A stretch of DNA of 64,000 nucleotides, taken from NCBI RefSeq assembly GCF_021432085.1, contig NZ_CP090366.1:620001-684000 (forward strand), in the 5' to 3' direction. The stretch comes from Stutzerimonas kunmingensis (GTDB taxonomy: Bacteria; Pseudomonadota; Gammaproteobacteria; Pseudomonadales; Pseudomonadaceae). How positions within the stretch are numbered: the stretch's first letter is position 1; each line of letters starts with the position of its first letter. The position numbers and the translations under genes are program-made. Shown here piece after piece: positions 36,746-48,235 of the stretch. Under the pieces are notes generated by a model. That model saw only the letters and a program-made list of their open reading frames with translations, ran no database searches and had not been told where the DNA came from.

Positions 36746-38923
36746 ATGCAGCAGCGCCCGTCTTTCGAAAGTCTGTTCCGGCTATCCCCGAATGCTTATG
36801 TCCTGCTTGATCGTGACCTGGTCATTCTGGATGCGAATGCCGCTTACCTGACGCTTACCGGGCGAAAACTGACGGATATCCAGGGGCAGCGCCTTCATGA
36901 AGCCTTCGCTGCCGATCCGCTCAGTCCCGAGATGACCCGAGTGCAAGAGTTGCTCGATTCGTTTGCGCGGGTGCTCAGCCGCAAGGCAGTCGATACGTTG
37001 CCGGTGATTCGTTACTCCATCGCGCGACAAACGCCGCTTGGCCCGGTTTACGAGGATCGTTACTGGAGCGCCACGCACACGCCAATCCTGGATGAGCAAG
37101 GAGAGGTCGTTGCGATTCTGCAGCACACCTCGGACATTACCGAGCTGCAGGCAATGAAAGATTCGTTGAGTCAGGCGGCAGCCGGTCGGCAGCCCTTGCA
37201 GCCCTTGCAGCAGTTGGAGCAAGGCGTAATGTCCCGTGCCAGGCTGCTGCAGTCCGAAGGCGAGCAGCTGCGCCGTCTGTTCGCGCAGGCGCCTGGGTTC
37301 GTCTGCTTTCTGCGCGGCCCTGATCATGTATATGAACTGGTCAATGATGCCTATCGGCAGGTCACCGGACACCGTCAGCTGCTTGGCAAGACGGTTCGCG
37401 AGGGATTGCCCGAGATCGAGGGGCAGGCCCTCATCGGTCTGCTCGACGAGGTCTATCGCACCGGTCAGCCGTATGTCGGCAAACGTGTATCGCTGTTCCT
37501 GAGACGGTATCCGGACAAGGAGCCACAGGAAGCGATTCTGGATTTCGTTTTGCAGCCGATCGTCGAGAACGACGGCGGGGTCATTGGCATCTTCGTTCAA
37601 GGGCAGGATGTGACCGAGCAGCAGCGCAACGAGGCGGAGCTGCAGCGTTATCGCGATCACCTGGAAGAGCTGGTCCGTGAGCGAACCCTGGCGCTGCAGC
37701 AAAGTGAGGCCGAGCGACAGGTGGCTGAGCAGGCCCTGCAGCAGGCTCAGCGGTTGGAGGCAGTGGGCAAGCTGACTGGTGGCATCGCGCACGACTTCAA
37801 CAACATGCTGCAGATCATCGGAGGCAACCTGCAGCTGCTACGGCGTGGTCTCGGTAGCGATCAGACTGCAGCGCGACGGTTGGACTCGGCTGTCAGCGGG
37901 GTCGAGAAGGGTGCGCGTCTGGCGTCGCAGCTGCTGGCTTTCGCCAGCCGCCAACCATTGTTGCCGCGCCAGGTGCACTTGCCGGAGCTGCTTGAGCAGA
38001 TGCACGAGCTGCTAAATGGGGCGTTGGGGTCGGCGGTACAGCTGGAGCTGGAGGTGCTGGGCGAGCCATGGCCGGTGTTCGCCGATGTCGGCAATCTGCA
38101 GAGCGTAGTGTTGAACCTCGCTTCCAACGCGCGCGATGCGATGGCGGGTAGCGGACGTGTGGTGCTGCGTCTGGAGAATCGCCAGCTGGGCGAGGATGCG
38201 CCTGGCAACTCGCGTGGCGATTACGTCCTGCTCAGTGTCATCGACGAGGGCGGCGGTATGAGTGACGACGTGCGCGCGCGGGCATTCGAACCCTTCTTCA
38301 CCACCAAGCAGGACTGCAATGCCTCCGGTCTCGGCTTGAGCATGGTTTATGGATTCGTCAAGCAGAGCGGTGGCTTCGTTACGCTGGAGAGCGGCGAGCG
38401 CGGTGGTACCGCCGTGCATGTGCATTTGCCGCGCTGCGTCGATGACGGGCAGCGGCAGGGCGCGGGAGGTGATCTCTTGGCAGGTCCGGCCAAAGCGGTG
38501 GCGGGCGACCCGCAGCCTGACGATGTCGTGAAAAACCCGGCGGCCGATGATGCCAGTCTGAAGATCCTCTTCGTCGAGGATGACCCGACCCTGCGCATGC
38601 TTACCGGTGAAGTGATGATGGAGCTAGGGCATCAGGTCGTCGCAAGCGAGACAGCGGAAGAGGCCTTGGAGGCGCTGGGGCAGCAGCCTTTCGACGTGCT
38701 GCTGACGGATGTCGGCCTGGCCGGGATGAGCGGAATCGATCTGGCGCGTGAAGCTAGTGCGCGTCACCCGAGGTTATCGCTGGTGATCGCCTCGGGCTAT
38801 GCGGTCAATGCTTCGGATGTGGGCCTCGATCGGTTGCGTACCATGCTGAAGCCGTACGATATCCACCAGGTTCGCGAGCTGCTCGATGGTATTCGCGCCG
38901 AGCGTGCAGCGCTGCGCAACTGA
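36746..38923 (+). CDS. Soluble hybrid sensor kinase: PAS-PAS-HisKA-HATPase-REC
   Basis: The 725-residue protein has no membrane segment. In order: PAS 1 (about 8-125), PAS 2 (about 175-292), a coiled coil (about 295-340), the dimerisation/phosphoacceptor helix with His349 in GGIAHDFNNML, an HATPase domain (N box NLASNARDAM, G boxes DEGGGM and GLGLSMVYGFVKQ) and a C-terminal receiver with acidic pair EDD, Asp655 in LLTDVGLAG and Lys702. GGAGG precedes the ATG at 36746. No response regulator or phosphotransfer gene is adjacent, so output could go through the receiver itself or a distant partner. It lies between rlmB and rpsF, which are neighbours in PAO1 as I recall. Signal and output are unknown. 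Confidence 0.9.
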   Translation: MQQRPSFESLFRLSPNAYVLLDRDLVILDANAAYLTLTGRKLTDIQGQRLHEAFAADPLSPEMTRVQELLDSFARVLSRKAVDTLPVIRYSIARQTPLGPVYEDRYWSATHTPILDEQGEVVAILQHTSDITELQAMKDSLSQAAAGRQPLQPLQQLEQGVMSRARLLQSEGEQLRRLFAQAPGFVCFLRGPDHVYELVNDAYRQVTGHRQLLGKTVREGLPEIEGQALIGLLDEVYRTGQPYVGKRVSLFLRRYPDKEPQEAILDFVLQPIVENDGGVIGIFVQGQDVTEQQRNEAELQRYRDHLEELVRERTLALQQSEAERQVAEQALQQAQRLEAVGKLTGGIAHDFNNMLQIIGGNLQLLRRGLGSDQTAARRLDSAVSGVEKGARLASQLLAFASRQPLLPRQVHLPELLEQMHELLNGALGSAVQLELEVLGEPWPVFADVGNLQSVVLNLASNARDAMAGSGRVVLRLENRQLGEDAPGNSRGDYVLLSVIDEGGGMSDDVRARAFEPFFTTKQDCNASGLGLSMVYGFVKQSGGFVTLESGERGGTAVHVHLPRCVDDGQRQGAGGDLLAGPAKAVAGDPQPDDVVKNPAADDASLKILFVEDDPTLRMLTGEVMMELGHQVVASETAEEALEALGQQPFDVLLTDVGLAGMSGIDLAREASARHPRLSLVIASGYAVNASDVGLDRLRTMLKPYDIHQVRELLDGIRAERAALRN

Positions 38924-38958
38924 ATGTCTAAAGCTGGTTAAATATTCACCAGTTCGCC

Positions 38959-38987
38959 TTGCGCCGCTGTCAGCCCTTCTCTAGAAT
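38959..38987 (+). promoter_or_regulatory. Sigma-70 promoter of the rpsF operon
   Basis: TTGCGC (38959-38964) and TAGAAT (38982-38987) are spaced exactly 17 bases apart. Transcription from about 38994 would produce a leader of roughly 108 bases ahead of rpsF. Confidence 0.65.
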
Positions 38988-38997
38988 GGCGCCCCTT

Positions 38998-39097
38998 GCC
39001 TGGACGGCAGGCGTTTGCGCGCCTACCTGCAAGCAAGACAACAAGTCATTCACTCCTTGCCTGACCGCTTAGTCGGCAGGCTGCAACCCGTAAGGAG
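38998..39097 (+). promoter_or_regulatory. rpsF leader with two related hairpins, candidate S6:S18 autoregulatory element
   Basis: A hairpin just upstream of the ribosome site has a GCCTG/CAGGC outer stem (39059-39063 with 39077-39081), a bulged A, then CCG/CGG; an ACCG bulge-stem is like the one described for the S6:S18-binding leader of this operon. The same outer stem, GCCTG-GACGG-CAGGC, also occurs at 38998-39012. AAGGAG follows at 39092-39097. Binding by S6:S18 is inferred from the known family, not shown here. Confidence 0.5.
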
Positions 39098-39102
39098 CAA
39101 TT

Positions 39103-39519
39103 ATGCGTCATTACGAAATCATCTTTCTGGTTCACCCGGACCAGAGCGAGCAGGTCGGCGGCATGGTGGAGCGTTACACCAAGCTGATCGAAGAAGACGG
39201 TGGCAAGATTCACCGCCTGGAAGACTGGGGCCGTCGTCAGCTGGCTTACGCCATCAACAACGTGCACAAGGCTCACTATGTGATGCTGAACGTCGAGTGC
39301 AGTGGCAAGGCCCTGGCCGAGCTGGAAGACAACTTCCGCTACAACGACGCCGTCATCCGTAACCTGATCATTCGTCGCGACGAAGCCGAGACCGAACAGT
39401 CTGAAATGCTCAAGGCCGAGGAAAACCGTAGCGAGCGCCGCGAGCGTCGTGATCGCCCTGACAACACTGACGGCTCTAACGAGAGCGACAGTGACAGCGA
39501 TAACAACGCTGACGAGTAA
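39103..39519 (+). CDS. rpsF: 30S ribosomal protein S6
   Basis: The 138-residue protein binds 16S rRNA as a heterodimer with S18. [18 protein letters not shown] is the conserved start; the [23 protein letters not shown] segment lies in the core (about 45-68). The C-terminal tail is acidic and repetitive ([18 protein letters not shown]), consistent with the glutamate/aspartate-rich tails of S6. It is the first gene of rpsF-rpsR-DUF2232-rplI. Confidence 0.98.
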   Translation: MRHYEIIFLVHPDQSEQVGGMVERYTKLIEEDGGKIHRLEDWGRRQLAYAINNVHKAHYVMLNVECSGKALAELEDNFRYNDAVIRNLIIRRDEAETEQSEMLKAEENRSERRERRDRPDNTDGSNESDSDSDNNADE

Positions 39520-39547
39520 TCCACGGATCTATTGAGGAGCCTATTTC

Positions 39548-39778
39548 ATGGCACGTTTTTTCCGTCGTCGTAAGTTCTGCCGTTTCACCGCCGAAGGCGT
39601 GAAAGAGATCGACTACAAAGATCTCAACACCCTGAAGGCCTATATCTCCGAGACCGGCAAGATCGTTCCTAGCCGTATCACCGGAACCAAGGCACGTTAT
39701 CAGCGTCAGCTGGCTACCGCTATCAAGCGCGCCCGCTACCTGGCCCTGCTGCCCTACACCGACAGCCACGGCCGTTGA
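39548..39778 (+). CDS. rpsR: 30S ribosomal protein S18
   Basis: The 76-residue basic protein is the S6 partner on the 30S platform. [30 protein letters not shown] and [21 protein letters not shown] are family hallmarks, with the single Cys near the N-terminus. It lies 28 bases after rpsF with GAGGAG upstream. No priB lies between them, unlike in enterics. Confidence 0.98.
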   Translation: MARFFRRRKFCRFTAEGVKEIDYKDLNTLKAYISETGKIVPSRITGTKARYQRQLATAIKRARYLALLPYTDSHGR

Positions 39779-39812
39779 TCCGGCTGGTCGACAGAAGTAA
39801 AGGATAAATCGC

Positions 39813-40706
39813 ATGCGTGCCCTGGCTGAGTTCATCATGCGCGGCCGTATGCAAGCCATCTTCGTGGTGGCGGGTGCTGCAGCGTTGCCCATGTTGTTCT
39901 GGCTGAGTGCAGCCGCGGGCAGCCTGGTGTTGTTGCGCCGTGGCCTCAACGATGCGTTGGGTGTGCTGGTCTGGGCGGTATTGCCGGCACTGGCCTGGTG
40001 GTACTTCGGCGATCCGCGAACCCTGCTGGTATTGCTGGGCTCGCTGGGGCTGGCGTTACTGCTGCGCAGTCAGGCTTCGTGGGTGCGGGTGATGTTGTGC
40101 AGTGTGGGCCTTGGACTGCTGTATGTCTGGGCGCTCGGTGCGGTGTTCGGCGAGCCCATTGCGGCGCTGGCCAGCGAACTGCAGAAAGTGTTGCCTGACG
40201 CATTGTCAGGCGCCTATCAGCAGCTTTCGGCGGAGGAGCGCGGACGCTTGGAGTCCTTGTTGGCACCGGTACTGACCGGCCTTCTGGCTGCATTGCTGCA
40301 GGTCGTCACCCTGCTTAGCCTGATGCTTGGTCGTTACTGGCAGGCAGCGTTGTACAACCCGGGCGGTTTCGGCAGTGAGTTTCGTACGCTGCGGTTCCCG
40401 CCACTGCTGGCGGTGCTGCTGCTGGTCGGCATGCTGCTTGGACCGAACCTGGGTGCGCAGCTGGCGGTTTTGACGCCGTTGTGCAGTGTACCGCTGGTGT
40501 TTGCCGGTATCGCGCTAATGCACGGGCTGGTGGCTCAGGGGCGTCTGCCGCGATTCTGGCTGGTGGGGCTGTACGTCACGCTGGTGCTGTTCATGCAGTT
40601 GATTTATCCGTTACTGGCCGTTTTGGCCATTGTCGACAGTCTGTTTGATTTTCGTGGTCGCGCAGCCGGTAAGAATGGCGCGGGACCTGCGAACGGTGAA
40701 GGTTAA
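39813..40706 (+). CDS. DUF2232 inner-membrane protein
   Basis: The 297-residue protein is almost entirely hydrophobic with about eight predicted helices, for example LPMLFWLSAAAGSLVLL, a VLVWAVLPALAWWYF stretch and RFPPLLAVLLLVGMLLG. It occupies the rpsR-rplI interval, where pseudomonads carry a conserved membrane protein of unknown function (PA4933 type). AAAGGA precedes the ATG, and rplI follows in 21 bases, so it is translated from the ribosomal-protein mRNA. No catalytic motif is visible. Confidence 0.8.
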   Translation: MRALAEFIMRGRMQAIFVVAGAAALPMLFWLSAAAGSLVLLRRGLNDALGVLVWAVLPALAWWYFGDPRTLLVLLGSLGLALLLRSQASWVRVMLCSVGLGLLYVWALGAVFGEPIAALASELQKVLPDALSGAYQQLSAEERGRLESLLAPVLTGLLAALLQVVTLLSLMLGRYWQAALYNPGGFGSEFRTLRFPPLLAVLLLVGMLLGPNLGAQLAVLTPLCSVPLVFAGIALMHGLVAQGRLPRFWLVGLYVTLVLFMQLIYPLLAVLAIVDSLFDFRGRAAGKNGAGPANGEG

Positions 40707-40727
40707 AAGTTAAGAGGTAAGACTCAA

Positions 40728-41174
40728 ATGGAAGTCATCCTGCTGGAAAAAGTCGCAAACCTGGGCAACCTGGGCGACAAGGTAAACGTCAAGTCTGGTT
40801 ACGGTCGCAACTACCTGCTGCCGCAGCGCAAGGCTACTGCTGCTACCGCAGCCAACATCGCCGAGTTCGAAGCTCGTCGTGCTGACCTGGAAAAAGCTGC
40901 TGCCGAGCGTAAGGCTTCTGCCGAAACTCGCGCCGCTCAGCTGGCCGAACTGGAAGTCACCATCACCGCTACCGCGGGCGATGAGGGCAAGCTGTTCGGT
41001 TCCATCGGCACTCACGACATCGCCGACGCACTGACCGCCTCTGGCGTTGAAGTAGCGAAGAGCGAAGTCCGTCTGCCGAACGGCACCATCCGTCAGGTTG
41101 GTGAGTACGACGTAGCTGTGCACCTGCACACCGACGTCGAAGCGACCGTCAAGCTGATCGTCGTAGCCGGCTAA
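40728..41174 (+). CDS. rplI: 50S ribosomal protein L9
   Basis: The 148-residue protein has the compact N-terminal RNA-binding domain ([30 protein letters not shown] in outline), a long connecting helix rich in Ala/Glu/Lys (about 45-75) and the C-terminal domain with [16 protein letters not shown]. The standard length is kept. A strong terminator lies about 40 bases downstream and ends the rpsF operon before dnaB. Confidence 0.98.
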   Translation: MEVILLEKVANLGNLGDKVNVKSGYGRNYLLPQRKATAATAANIAEFEARRADLEKAAAERKASAETRAAQLAELEVTITATAGDEGKLFGSIGTHDIADALTASGVEVAKSEVRLPNGTIRQVGEYDVAVHLHTDVEATVKLIVVAG

Positions 41175-41213
41175 GCCATCGTCTGGCACCGCTGGTGCCT
41201 GACGAGTAACATC

Positions 41214-41255
41214 GGGCACGTTTCCACGCGAGTGGAACGTGCCCTTTGTTTTTTT
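41214..41255 (+). terminator. Intrinsic terminator after rplI
   Basis: GGGCACGTTTCCAC (41214-41227) pairs with GTGGAACGTGCCC (41232-41244), with one bulged T, around GCGA; TTTG and a run of seven T residues follow. Confidence 0.9.
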
Positions 41256-41277
41256 GTAGTTTCGAATTCCGAGTGCC

Positions 41278-42672
41278 ATGAACGACATCAGTGTCCCCCA
41301 GCAATACGATCTGGAAACCGCAGCGCTCAAGGTACCGCCGCACTCCATCGAGGCAGAGCAGGCGGTGCTTGGCGGCCTGATGCTGGACAACAATGCCTGG
41401 GAGCGCGTGCTCGACCAGGTGTCCGATGGCGATTTCTATCGCCACGATCATCGCCTCATCTTCCGCGCCATCTTCACCCTGGCCGAGCGCAACTCGCCGT
41501 TCGACGTGGTCACCCTGTCCGAGCAACTGGACAAGGAAGGGCACCTGCCGCAGGTCGGCGGCCTGGCCTATCTCGGTGAGCTGGCGAAGAACACGCCTTC
41601 GGTGGCGAACATCAAGGCCTACGCGCAGATCATTCGCGAGCGCGCCACATTGCGCCAGCTGATCGGCATCAGCAACGAGATCGCCGACAGCGCCTACGCG
41701 CCACAGGGGCGTACCGGCGAAGAAATTCTCGACGAAGCCGAGCGCCTGATCTTCCAGATCGCCGAAGCGCGGCCCAAGACCGGCGGACCGATCGGCATCA
41801 ACGACATTCTGGTCAAAGCCATCGATCGTATCGACACCCTCTTCAATGCGGGTGAGGCGATCACCGGCCTGTCCACCGGCTTTACCGATCTCGACGAAGC
41901 CACCAACGGACTGCAACCGGCTGACCTGATCATCGTTGCCGGTCGTCCGTCCATGGGTAAGACGACATTCGCCATGAACCTTGTCGAGAATGCCGTGCTA
42001 CGCACCGACAAGGCGGTACTGGTGTTTTCCCTGGAAATGCCCGCGGACTCCATCGTCATTCGTATGCTCGCCTCGCTTGGTCGCATCGATCAGACCAAGG
42101 TCCGTGCCGGTAAGCTCGAGGACGACGACTGGCCGCGACTGACCTCGGCCGTCAACCTGCTCAACGACCGCAAGCTGTTCATCGACGACACCGCGGGAAT
42201 CAGCCCCTCGGAGATGCGTGCGCGGACCCGGCGCCTGGCCCGTGAGCACGGCGAGATCGCCATGATCATGGTCGACTACCTGCAGCTGATGCAGATCCCA
42301 GGCTCAAGCGGCGACAACCGGACCAACGAGATTTCCGAGATTTCGCGCTCGCTCAAGGGCCTCGCCAAGGAATTCAACTGTCCGGTGATCGCCCTCTCGC
42401 AGCTCAACCGCTCGCTCGAACAGCGCCCCAACAAGCGCCCGGTGAACTCCGACTTGCGTGAATCGGGGGCAATCGAGCAGGACGCCGACATCATCATGTT
42501 CGTCTACCGGGACGAGGTCTATCACCCCGAAACCGAGTACAAGGGCGTCGCCGAAATTATCATCGGCAAGCAGCGTAACGGCCCGATCGGCACAACGCGT
42601 CTGGCGTTCCTCGGCCGCTATTCACGCTTCGAGAACCTGGCACCGGGCAGCTACCAGTTCGACGACGAGTGA
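41278..42672 (+). CDS. dnaB: Replicative DNA helicase
   Basis: The 464-residue hexameric helicase unwinds the replication fork and recruits primase. The N-terminal DnaB domain begins VPPHSIEAEQAVLGGLMLDN. The RecA-like motor has Walker A GRPSMGKTTFAMN, Walker B region IMVDYLQLM, and the arginine-finger and DNA-binding region EQRPNKRPVNSDLRESGAIE, ending with RNGPIGTTRLAF. No intein interrupts the P-loop. It starts 23 bases after the rplI terminator and therefore needs its own promoter or read-through. Confidence 0.97.
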   Translation: MNDISVPQQYDLETAALKVPPHSIEAEQAVLGGLMLDNNAWERVLDQVSDGDFYRHDHRLIFRAIFTLAERNSPFDVVTLSEQLDKEGHLPQVGGLAYLGELAKNTPSVANIKAYAQIIRERATLRQLIGISNEIADSAYAPQGRTGEEILDEAERLIFQIAEARPKTGGPIGINDILVKAIDRIDTLFNAGEAITGLSTGFTDLDEATNGLQPADLIIVAGRPSMGKTTFAMNLVENAVLRTDKAVLVFSLEMPADSIVIRMLASLGRIDQTKVRAGKLEDDDWPRLTSAVNLLNDRKLFIDDTAGISPSEMRARTRRLAREHGEIAMIMVDYLQLMQIPGSSGDNRTNEISEISRSLKGLAKEFNCPVIALSQLNRSLEQRPNKRPVNSDLRESGAIEQDADIIMFVYRDEVYHPETEYKGVAEIIIGKQRNGPIGTTRLAFLGRYSRFENLAPGSYQFDDE

Positions 42673-42802
42673 GCGTAGCTGCTGTGGCGTTTTGACGGCG
42701 GGCTGTATGTTGTTGCCGCCCGACTCAGTCGAACGCCAGCCTGCGCGGCCCGGTCCACAGGAGTAAGATTTCGCCCACCCGCCGTTGTACAGGAAAAACT
42801 TC

Positions 42803-43879
42803 ATGCGTCCGCTGGTTGCCACGGTCGATCTGACCGCGCTTCGTCACAACTACCTGCTCGCCAAGCAATGCGCCCCGCAGCGCCAGGCGTTTGCCGTGGT
42901 CAAGGCCAATGCCTACGGGCATGGCGCACGGGAAGCGGTTACAGCGCTACGCGAGATTGCCGACGGCTATGCCGTGGCCTGTCTGGAAGAAGCGGAAGAG
43001 GTTCGCCTCAGTGCGCCAGATGCCCGCATCCTGCTGCTGGAAGGTTGTTTCGAGCCGGCTGAGTATTTGCGCGCCGCCGAGCTTGGGCTGGATGTTGCCA
43101 TCCAGGATCAGCGTCAGGCCGATTGGTTGCTGGCAGCCGATCTGCCGTGGCCGTTGAATGTATGGTTGAAGCTGGATTCGGGCATGCACAGGCTGGGCTT
43201 CACCCTGCAAGGCCTGCGCGAATGCCATGCGCGGCTCAGGGGCAAGGCACAGGTTGGCGAGCTCAACCTGATCAGCCACTTCGCCTGCGCCGATGAGCGC
43301 GGTCATGCCCTGACCGAGTTGCAGCTGGAGCGCTACAGTGAGTTGCTGGCCCTGGAGTTCGATAACTGCTCGCTGGCCAACTCTGCCGCGGTGTTGACGT
43401 TGCCGCAGGCACATATGGCCTGGATTCGTCCCGGCATCATGCTTTATGGCGCCACGCCGTTCGCCGAACTGAGTGCGCAGGAACTTGGATTGCGCCCGGT
43501 GATGACGCTGACCGGTGCCCTGATCGCCGTGCGTGATGTGTCCGAAGGTGAAAGTGTCGGCTATGGCGCCAGCTGGGTCGCGCAACGCGCCTCGCGTATC
43601 GGCACGGTCAGCTGCGGCTATGCCGATGGTTACCCGCGTACCGCGCCTTCGGGCACCTCGGTGGTGATTCATGGCCAGCGCGTGCCGCTGGCCGGCAGGG
43701 TCTCAATGGACATGCTTGCGGTGGATCTCACCGATCTGCCGCAGGCGCAGGTAGGGGATGCCGTGGAGTTGTGGGGCGCGCAGATGCCAATCGACGAGCT
43801 GGCCCAGGCCTGCGGGACCATCGGCTACGAGCTGCTGACCAAGGTGACCGGGCGTGTACCGCGCCGCTACATCGGTTGA
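42803..43879 (+). CDS. alr: Alanine racemase (biosynthetic)
   Basis: The 358-residue PLP enzyme supplies D-alanine for peptidoglycan. The PLP-binding lysine is in AVVKANAYGHG; the GYGASW tyrosine region, SCGYADGYPR and SMDMLAVDL complete the active site. I start at the ATG at 42803, with AGGAAA upstream, which gives the usual length; a TTG at 42785 is possible. Its last 13 bases overlap the convergent nicD gene. Confidence 0.95.
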   Translation: MRPLVATVDLTALRHNYLLAKQCAPQRQAFAVVKANAYGHGAREAVTALREIADGYAVACLEEAEEVRLSAPDARILLLEGCFEPAEYLRAAELGLDVAIQDQRQADWLLAADLPWPLNVWLKLDSGMHRLGFTLQGLRECHARLRGKAQVGELNLISHFACADERGHALTELQLERYSELLALEFDNCSLANSAAVLTLPQAHMAWIRPGIMLYGATPFAELSAQELGLRPVMTLTGALIAVRDVSEGESVGYGASWVAQRASRIGTVSCGYADGYPRTAPSGTSVVIHGQRVPLAGRVSMDMLAVDLTDLPQAQVGDAVELWGAQMPIDELAQACGTIGYELLTKVTGRVPRRYIG

Positions 43880-45732
43880 TCGGCGGGCCGTGCTTGCTCT
43901 TCCTGCTGGACCCAGTTCCCGCGCCCTTGATGCTTGGCTCGGTAGAGGGCCTCGTCGGCAGCTTTGTACAGCTGTGAAAATCCATCGGCATGGCGTGGAA
44001 AGAATGCAGCGCCAACGCTAATCGTGACGGCCAGCGTGACGTCGCGGTAGGGCACCGGCTGCGACAGCTCGTGCAGCAGCCGCTCGGCGATCTGGGCGGC
44101 GTCTTGTTCGACATTCGGGCCGGTCAGCAGTACTGCAAATTCATCCCCACCCAGGCGTGCCGCCATGTCGCTGCTGCGCACCAGGTCGCGCAGGCGTTGA
44201 CTGAGCGTACGCAGCAGCAGATCGCCGGCATCGTGGCCGTGGCCATCGTTGATGGGCTTGAAGTGGTCCAGGTCGATGAGCAGCAGGGCGATGGATTCAC
44301 CGCGGCGTCGGGCATCGCTCAACGCCATCTCGACACGCTCGATGAGATAGCGCCGGTTGGGTAGCTCGGTCAGTGCGTCGTGAAAAGCGACCTGCTTCAG
44401 TTCGACTTCTCGTTCGCTGAGATGCCGGTTGGCTTCGGCGAGCTCTGCGGTGCGGGTTTCCACTGCCAGGCTGAGCTGCTCGGCACTGGCCTGAACCTGC
44501 CTCAGTCGCGCGCTCTTTTCCTGATCGGCATGCTCCAGCGCTGCTGCCCGTTCCTGCTTGAGGATCTGGATGCGGTAGGCAAGCGCGAAGGAGAACAGAA
44601 TGGATTCTGCGGTCACCGCCAGCGGAAAGAGGTAGGCGTTCCAGGCCGCGGGCTGAACCACACCTGTGGCGCGCAGCAGGAGCAGGTTGACGCTACCCAG
44701 GATCACGCCGAAGCCGAGCAGATAAAGCAGTGCGGGGAAATAGCCCTGGCGCCAGCGACGGAACGAAGCCCACAGCGAGGCGGGAATCGCGGTGAGCGCC
44801 AGCGCCACGAATACCCAGGCGCCGAACGCGCGGCAGCCGAAGGCGTTGAGCAGCACGGCGGTGACATACAGCGTCAAGGCAAAGGTCAGCAGGCGATGCG
44901 CCCAGGGCACGAACTGGCGTGTCTGCAACAGCGTCTGGGTGAAGCGGCAGGCACTGAACCCCCAGAGTGCCGGGATGCTGATGCGGTCGAGCCAGAATGG
45001 CACCGGGCCGTTCGGCCAGAGGTACTGAAAGCCATGGCCGGTCATCGCCAGGATCATCAGCAACGCGCCGGTGGTGGTCACCACGTACCAGAAATAGGCG
45101 CTGTCGCGCAGGCTGAGAAAGATGAACAGGTTGTACAGCAGCATCGCCAGGATGACGCCGTAGATCAGGCCGAGAAACAGGTTTTCGCCCACCGCCTGCT
45201 CCTGCAGGGCATCGAGCTGCCAGACCTTGAGCGGAAAGGAGTTGCCGGCGGGGTCGTAGCTGCGCAGGTAGAAGGTCACCGGCTGGCTGTCACCGAGTAG
45301 CGGAAGCCTGAACAGCATGCGTCGATAGGCATGATCGCGGCCTTCGTTGAACCCGACCAGTTCGCCGGATTGTCGCTCGATCCAGCCACCGTTGCCGTCC
45401 GGCAAATAGATGCGCAGGTCTTTCAGGGTTACCGACCCGACTTCCAGCCACCATCGAAATGGTGCATCGCTTTCCCGTTGCAGGCTGACGCGGATCCACC
45501 AGGGATGCGGACTCTGTCCGACACTGGCCTTGCCTTCGGCTGGCACGAAGCGCGTCTGTACGTCCGGGCGTTGCAGGTCGTCGATGTTCAGCTCGGCTCC
45601 GGGATCGGCCAGCAGCGTGACGTGGGCATTCAGTCCGCGGCCACTGTCACTGGCACTCAGGAGGGCGGTTTCGGCATGAGCGGAGGCCTGGCTGCAAAGG
45701 CTCAGGAGCAAGGCGAAAAGGACGACGCGCAC
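43867..45732 (-). CDS. nicD: NicD-like 7TM-DISM diguanylate cyclase
   Basis: The 621-residue protein starts with a signal peptide (VVLFALLLSLCSQASAHA), then a periplasmic 7TMR-DISM sensor domain (about 35-180, with HPWWIRVSLQRESDAPFRWW), seven membrane helices (about 190-395), a coiled coil (about 400-450) and a GGDEF domain with RLGGDEFAVLL and an RxxD site, RSSD, five residues before. P. aeruginosa NicD, also next to alr, raises cyclic di-GMP on sensing nutrients and triggers dispersion through BdlA. I use the GTG at 45732 with GGGAG upstream. The same frame stays open to 47472 opposite ygiQ, but that part has no start signal. Orthology rests on context and architecture. Confidence 0.82.
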   Translation of the reverse strand: MRVVLFALLLSLCSQASAHAETALLSASDSGRGLNAHVTLLADPGAELNIDDLQRPDVQTRFVPAEGKASVGQSPHPWWIRVSLQRESDAPFRWWLEVGSVTLKDLRIYLPDGNGGWIERQSGELVGFNEGRDHAYRRMLFRLPLLGDSQPVTFYLRSYDPAGNSFPLKVWQLDALQEQAVGENLFLGLIYGVILAMLLYNLFIFLSLRDSAYFWYVVTTTGALLMILAMTGHGFQYLWPNGPVPFWLDRISIPALWGFSACRFTQTLLQTRQFVPWAHRLLTFALTLYVTAVLLNAFGCRAFGAWVFVALALTAIPASLWASFRRWRQGYFPALLYLLGFGVILGSVNLLLLRATGVVQPAAWNAYLFPLAVTAESILFSFALAYRIQILKQERAAALEHADQEKSARLRQVQASAEQLSLAVETRTAELAEANRHLSEREVELKQVAFHDALTELPNRRYLIERVEMALSDARRRGESIALLLIDLDHFKPINDGHGHDAGDLLLRTLSQRLRDLVRSSDMAARLGGDEFAVLLTGPNVEQDAAQIAERLLHELSQPVPYRDVTLAVTISVGAAFFPRHADGFSQLYKAADEALYRAKHQGRGNWVQQEEQARPADQPM

Positions 45733-45900
45733 CAGACACTCCCGGGCTCGAAGCAATGGTTGAGTCGCGCGAGTATAGCGGGCGGCAGTGACACTTCGCG
45801 CGCCCGTCGCGGAGGTCGATAAAGACCCTGCGTGATGGTCGGACTTGGTTATTTTTTGTGCTATATTCCGCGCCCGTTTTCGTTGTCCCGGTTCCCCGCC

Positions 45901-48180
<2,280 letters not shown>

Positions 48181-48206
48181 CGGTAGGGAGGCTTGCCGGC
48201 ATAAGG

Positions 48207-48235
48207 AAACGGAGCGCCAGGCTCCGTTTTCTTTT
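48207..48235. terminator. Bidirectional terminator between ygiQ and the chemoreceptor gene
   Basis: AAACGGAGC (48207-48215) pairs with GCTCCGTTT (48221-48229) around GCCAG and is followed by TCTTTTT. It abuts the stop of the convergent chemoreceptor gene. Confidence 0.85.
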
